Assembly (NCBI GenBank): GCA_037131575.1
Contig: JBAXQV010000118.1
Span: forward strand, 1-9,610
DNA from: VFMC01 sp037131575
Lineage (GTDB): Bacteria > Actinomycetota > Acidimicrobiia > Acidimicrobiales > Ilumatobacteraceae
DNA length: 9,610 nucleotides
Direction of reading: 5' to 3'
Shown here: positions 6,853 to 9,610 of the stretch, piece by piece
How positions within the stretch are numbered: the stretch's first letter is position 1
Layout: each line of letters opens with the position of its first letter
Position numbers and translations under genes: made by a program
The notes under the pieces: model-generated
The model's input: the letters and a program-made list of their open reading frames with translations, nothing else
Database searches by the model: none
What the model was told of the DNA's origin: nothing

Positions 6853-7818
6853 ATGCTCAACCACCCCGCTCCCAACTCTTGTTTCGTGCGCTCACACCGG
6901 CGCGCTGCTGTGTTGGCGCTCGGCGTGTTGATGGCGGGCATCGCTGCGTCGGGTTGTTCGGTCAACGCCAGCGCCGAGAACACCACCGCGAGTGCCACTA
7001 CCGGCACCGTTGCCGTCTCACCGCTCCCGCCGAGTTCGCCCTCGCCCACCACCGCAGCACCGAGCACTGAAGCGTCCACCACCGAGCTGACCACCACACT
7101 GCCGCCCACCACCACGGTGCCGGTGAACATCGAAGCGGTGCCGCCGGCACCGGTACCCCTGGCCGCTGTCGACGCAGCCAACGGGCCCGCAACAAACGAT
7201 GTTCAGCAGCGGTTGTTGCAACTCGGTTTCTGGCTGGGCGACAAACCGGGGAGTTACGGTCTCACCACCCGTCAGGCCGTCATGGCGTTCCAGAAGTACC
7301 TCACCCTTCCGGCCACCGGCAAGGTCGATGAGGCCACGGCCGCGTTCCTCACCAACCTCACCGAGCGTCCGCACGGGCAAGCCGATACGGGCGATCTGGT
7401 GGAGGTCGACAAGACCAAGCAGTTGTTGTTCATCATCCGCGAAGGCAAGACCCTGTGGACCTTCAACACGTCCACCGGAAGCGGCCTGCCCTACGAGGAA
7501 GACAACAAGACCACGCCTGGCGAGAAGGTCACCGGCGTGGCCATCACCCCTGACGGGTTGTTCAAGGTGAACCGCGAGCACGCCGAGGGCTGGTGGGAAG
7601 GTGACCTGGGGAAGATCTATCGCCCCAAGTATTTCAACGGTGGTATCGCCGTGCACGGTTCGGGCAGTGTGCCCAACCATCCGGCCTCACATGGTTGTGT
7701 GCGGTTGTCGCTGCCGGCCATGGACTTCATCTGGGACCAGAACCTCATCCCCCAGCGCACCATCGTGTGGGTGCATTCCGTCGAGATGGAAGCCGCCGTA
7801 GCGGCAGCAACCGCCTGA
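6853..7818 (+). CDS. Lipoprotein L,D-transpeptidase with peptidoglycan-binding domain (YkuD family)
   Basis: This 321-residue envelope enzyme should form 3-3 peptidoglycan cross-links or attach proteins to peptidoglycan. It has a lipoprotein signal peptide: basic RSHRR (13-17), hydrophobic core (18-31) and lipobox ASGC with C35 as the lipidated residue. A Thr/Ser/Pro-rich linker follows (about 38-108), long enough to reach the wall. A peptidoglycan-binding type 1 domain spans about 114-172 (NDVQQRLLQLGFW... TRQAVMAFQKY). The YkuD catalytic domain runs about 181-312, with H268 (AVHGSGS), H280 and catalytic C282 in SHGCVRL. All catalytic residues are present. ATG 6853 gives a slightly long n-region; the in-frame GTG at 6886 would give a shorter signal peptide, and the frame is open from 6745. 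No strong ribosome site marks either. The gene is convergent with the MBL-Rieske gene. Confidence 0.93.
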   Translation: MLNHPAPNSCFVRSHRRAAVLALGVLMAGIAASGCSVNASAENTTASATTGTVAVSPLPPSSPSPTTAAPSTEASTTELTTTLPPTTTVPVNIEAVPPAPVPLAAVDAANGPATNDVQQRLLQLGFWLGDKPGSYGLTTRQAVMAFQKYLTLPATGKVDEATAAFLTNLTERPHGQADTGDLVEVDKTKQLLFIIREGKTLWTFNTSTGSGLPYEEDNKTTPGEKVTGVAITPDGLFKVNREHAEGWWEGDLGKIYRPKYFNGGIAVHGSGSVPNHPASHGCVRLSLPAMDFIWDQNLIPQRTIVWVHSVEMEAAVAAATA

Positions 7819-7820
7819 CA

Positions 7821-7838
7821 TCGCGGCCGGGGCCGCGA
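7821..7838. terminator. Hairpin between convergent genes, likely shared terminator
   Basis: A seven-base stem TCGCGGC/GCCGCGA with loop CGGG begins three bases after the transpeptidase stop and ends 13 bases before the stop of the MBL-Rieske gene on the other strand. It is symmetrical, so it could serve both transcripts. No T tract follows on either side, which is common for putative terminators in high-GC actinobacteria but lowers certainty. Confidence 0.55.
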
Positions 7839-7851
7839 CCGGGGCAGTGGT

Positions 7852-9456
7852 TCAGTCGGTGGGTTCGGCGCGGCGAATGCGCAGTCGCCGGTCGCTCGCG
7901 GTGAGGCATTCACCGGTTTCCACATCGAAACGCCACCCGTGCAGGGTGCACACCAAGTGGTCGCCGTCGAGTTCACCGAACACACTGAGGTCGGCCTGGC
8001 GGTGTGGGCAGGTGCGTTCGCAGATGTAGTCGCCGATGCGGAACACTTCGTCGGCGATACCGCCACGCTCGGGGTTGAGCTTGCGCAATGCCTCGGCTTC
8101 AGCCCGGCGCATCCGCTCGACCGACAGCGACTTGAAGAAGTTGTACACGTACTCGTTGAACGGGCCGGCCCGCCAGGCGCGGAAGCGGCACGAGAGGAAC
8201 AACGAGTTGCTCCAGTCGACCGCTCGCTCGGCGGCCACGGTTTCCACCAGCGCACGAGGGAGGTCGAACCGGAACGCGTACGGCTCGTCGTGGTGGGCGC
8301 GCACCTGGCCGGCAGGGAAATCGATGACGATGTGCAGGTCGTCGATGCGCACCAGGCAGTTGGCACCGACGGCATGACGCAGCGTGGGAGCCATGGCGAG
8401 CAGTGGTTCCCACCATGCCTGCAGTGTGGCCAGCAGGTTCGGTGTTGGGGCGGCCCAACTGGCGCGCTCGGCGTCGAGCCACTCGGCCCAGTCGGCCTGG
8501 TAGTGCTGCAGATAGTTGGCCTTGTCGGTGAAGATGGCATCGACCTCGGCCGCAGGCAGCGGATGGGTAACCTCGATGGCCTCGGGCGAGACATCGATGG
8601 TGGTCCCGGGAATGACCAACACACCGCTGCGGCCAGCATCGGCAAGTGTGCGGAGGAAGACTCGCTGGTCGGGGAAGATGCTCAGTTCCTCACCGGTGAT
8701 CATGTTCAGGCCGAACAGGTCGGGGTCGAGAAATGCGGGCGGCCCGGCACTGGGTACTACCGCGCGTGCGTCGATGGCCTCTACGTAGCGCAGCGCGCGG
8801 GTGAGTTGGCTGTCGACCTTGGCATCAACCAGCACGCGCATCTGCTCGGGGGTTTCCTCGTACACCATGGGGTACCAGATGGCCCCGCTGTACTGCAGCC
8901 AGTGCAGGTCGACCGGGCCGTGCGCACGGAGAGCCGAGAGGTCGTTGGTGCGGCAGTCGTTCTGGTTCACAACCCGGCTCACGCCATCGCTGACCACGAG
9001 GGCCGAGTCGCCACCGGGCCCATCGGTGATGCTCGTTTCCACATGGATGGCCACGGTGAGGTTGCCGCGCAGGGTGATCTCTTCACGATCGACCGTGCGG
9101 ATGATGTTCTTGAAGCCGAGGCCGCGCACGATGCGTTCGAGCTCACGAGTGGGGAACCCGGGAATGAGCACCGTCGTGTCTCGACTGATGTGCTGGGCGA
9201 GCCAGGGCTCGTCGAGGTGGTCGGCGTGGATGTGCGAGATGTACAGGTAGTCGGGATGCTCGATCTTCGCCATCAACTCAGGTGCGAGCTGATCGTTGCG
9301 GGGGAACACGAACCAAGCCCCGCGGAAAGCAGGCAGAAACCACGGATCGCACAGCACCGACCCGAAGTCGGTTTCGATGAGCAGGCCGGCGTGGCCGATG
9401 GACGTGACCCGCAAGGGATCAGGCCACGGGCGGGTCGGTGTACTGCTGGCCGGCAC
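7852..9456 (-). CDS. Metallo-beta-lactamase-fold / Rieske [2Fe-2S] fusion protein
   Basis: This 534-residue cytosolic protein joins two metal domains. The N-terminal part (about 15-290) begins RVTSIGHAGLLIET and has HIHADH at 75-80, the metal-binding HxHxDH motif of UlaG-like metallo-beta-lactamase-fold hydrolases. A middle region (about 300-460) of unknown type contains HLVRIDDLHIVIDF-like strands and many Trp/Phe. The C-terminal Rieske domain has C483-x-H485 and C503-x-x-H506 (CTLHGWRF), the full ligand set for a [2Fe-2S] cluster. Vertebrate CMP-N-acetylneuraminate hydroxylase has the same two domain types in the opposite order, so an oxygenase or redox role is conceivable; the substrate is unknown. 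The GTG start at 9456 overlaps the DUF2510 gene by 38 bases. An in-frame TTG at 9414 would start directly at RVTSIGHAG, the usual family beginning, and remove the overlap. No ribosome site favours either. Confidence 0.88.
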   Translation of the reverse strand: MPASSTPTRPWPDPLRVTSIGHAGLLIETDFGSVLCDPWFLPAFRGAWFVFPRNDQLAPELMAKIEHPDYLYISHIHADHLDEPWLAQHISRDTTVLIPGFPTRELERIVRGLGFKNIIRTVDREEITLRGNLTVAIHVETSITDGPGGDSALVVSDGVSRVVNQNDCRTNDLSALRAHGPVDLHWLQYSGAIWYPMVYEETPEQMRVLVDAKVDSQLTRALRYVEAIDARAVVPSAGPPAFLDPDLFGLNMITGEELSIFPDQRVFLRTLADAGRSGVLVIPGTTIDVSPEAIEVTHPLPAAEVDAIFTDKANYLQHYQADWAEWLDAERASWAAPTPNLLATLQAWWEPLLAMAPTLRHAVGANCLVRIDDLHIVIDFPAGQVRAHHDEPYAFRFDLPRALVETVAAERAVDWSNSLFLSCRFRAWRAGPFNEYVYNFFKSLSVERMRRAEAEALRKLNPERGGIADEVFRIGDYICERTCPHRQADLSVFGELDGDHLVCTLHGWRFDVETGECLTASDRRLRIRRAEPTD

Positions 9457-9610
9457 GCGACACGTGCTCGGTCCAGGTGCCGCCGTCCCAGTAGCGCAGC
9501 TCGTAGCGACCCGAGGGGTCGGCGTACCAGCCCGACGGCACCGCAGGGGTGGCGGCTGCCGCTGTGGCGGCGGGAGCAGCCGACACCCCTGCGGTGCCGT
9601 CGGGCTGGTA
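9419..9610 (-). CDS. DUF2510 domain protein, C-terminal 63 residues only
   Basis: The minus-strand frame is open from the window edge to the TGA at 9419-9421. It encodes an Ala/Pro-rich stretch and then PSGWYADPSGRYELRYWDGG and TWTEHV, the hallmark Trp-Tyr-Asp-Pro and Tyr-Trp-Asp-Gly pattern of DUF2510, a short actinobacterial domain usually at one end of membrane or secreted proteins and of unknown function. Here it is at the C-terminus. The N-terminal portion lies outside the window, so the full protein cannot be named. Codons for residues upstream of PSGWY fall in an inverted repeat (9525-9610) and may not be genuine sequence. The stop overlaps the MBL-Rieske gene if that gene starts at GTG 9456. 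The two genes share strand and are probably co-transcribed. Confidence 0.82.
   Translation of the reverse strand, partial: YQPDGTAGVSAAPAATAAAATPAVPSGWYADPSGRYELRYWDGGTWTEHVSRAGQQYTDPPVA
9525..9610. repeat. Perfect 27-bp inverted repeat at the window edge
   Basis: Bases 9525-9551 are the exact reverse complement of 9584-9610, with a 32-base spacer (9552-9583). The right arm ends at the last base of the window, so the repeat may be longer. Both arms lie within the DUF2510 coding frame; the left arm encodes the start of the conserved domain (PSGWY) and the right arm its mirror. It may be a real hairpin or a fold-back artefact of assembly or amplification. Confidence 0.9.

Noticed and set aside
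7617..8645. Minus-strand 342-codon frame across the transpeptidase end and the Rieske gene
   Set aside because: It is out of frame with the MBL-Rieske gene, Ser/Pro/Arg-rich, and crosses the intergenic hairpin; it is a shadow.

Overview
The window reads as a high-GC actinobacterial chromosome fragment, quite possibly a complete metagenomic contig. GC-rich third positions, a DUF2510 C-terminus, ABC-F motifs of the DEPDNYLD/DEPTDNLD type, a Bax-inhibitor-like protein beginning MANPVL, and a Thr/Pro-rich lipoprotein L,D-transpeptidase all fit Actinomycetota. The class Acidimicrobiia is my best guess, but that is an inference from overall style and not proven. No tRNA, rRNA, CRISPR array, insertion sequence, transposase or phage gene is visible. 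Both edges cut genes: an ABC-F protein at base 1 and a DUF2510 protein at base 9610.

Layout, left to right. (1) Bases 1-2418, minus strand: a compact cluster transcribed in the order 65-aa membrane protein, Bax inhibitor-1-like membrane protein, ABC-F ATPase (C-terminus off the window). (2) Bases 2419-2529: a divergent promoter region. (3) Bases 2530-2901, plus strand: a small limonene-epoxide-hydrolase/SnoaL-fold enzyme with the family's active-site residues. (4) Bases 2908-4986, minus strand: a membrane GGDEF-EAL protein, convergent with the previous gene and only 6 bp from it; its GGDEF is intact but its EAL domain is degenerate. (5) Bases 4987-5188: a second divergent promoter region. (6) Bases 5189-6716, plus strand: glutamyl-Q tRNA(Asp) synthetase (gluQ) overlapping a 2-oxoglutarate/Fe(II) oxygenase gene. 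(7) Bases 6853-7818, plus strand: a lipoprotein L,D-transpeptidase, followed by a hairpin. (8) Bases 7852-9456, minus strand: a metallo-beta-lactamase-fold plus Rieske fusion. (9) Bases 9419-9610, minus strand: the C-terminus of a DUF2510 protein whose end overlaps the start of the fusion gene.

Most genes are ordinary housekeeping, envelope or signalling genes. The points most worth following are the MBL-Rieske fusion, whose domain order is the reverse of vertebrate CMP-Neu5Ac hydroxylase; the overlap of a 2OG oxygenase gene with gluQ, which could mean a second enzyme acting on translation or tRNA; and a perfect inverted repeat of at least 27 bp ending exactly at the window edge, which may be a fold-back assembly artefact. 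I did not find a clear multi-gene defence or mobile system.
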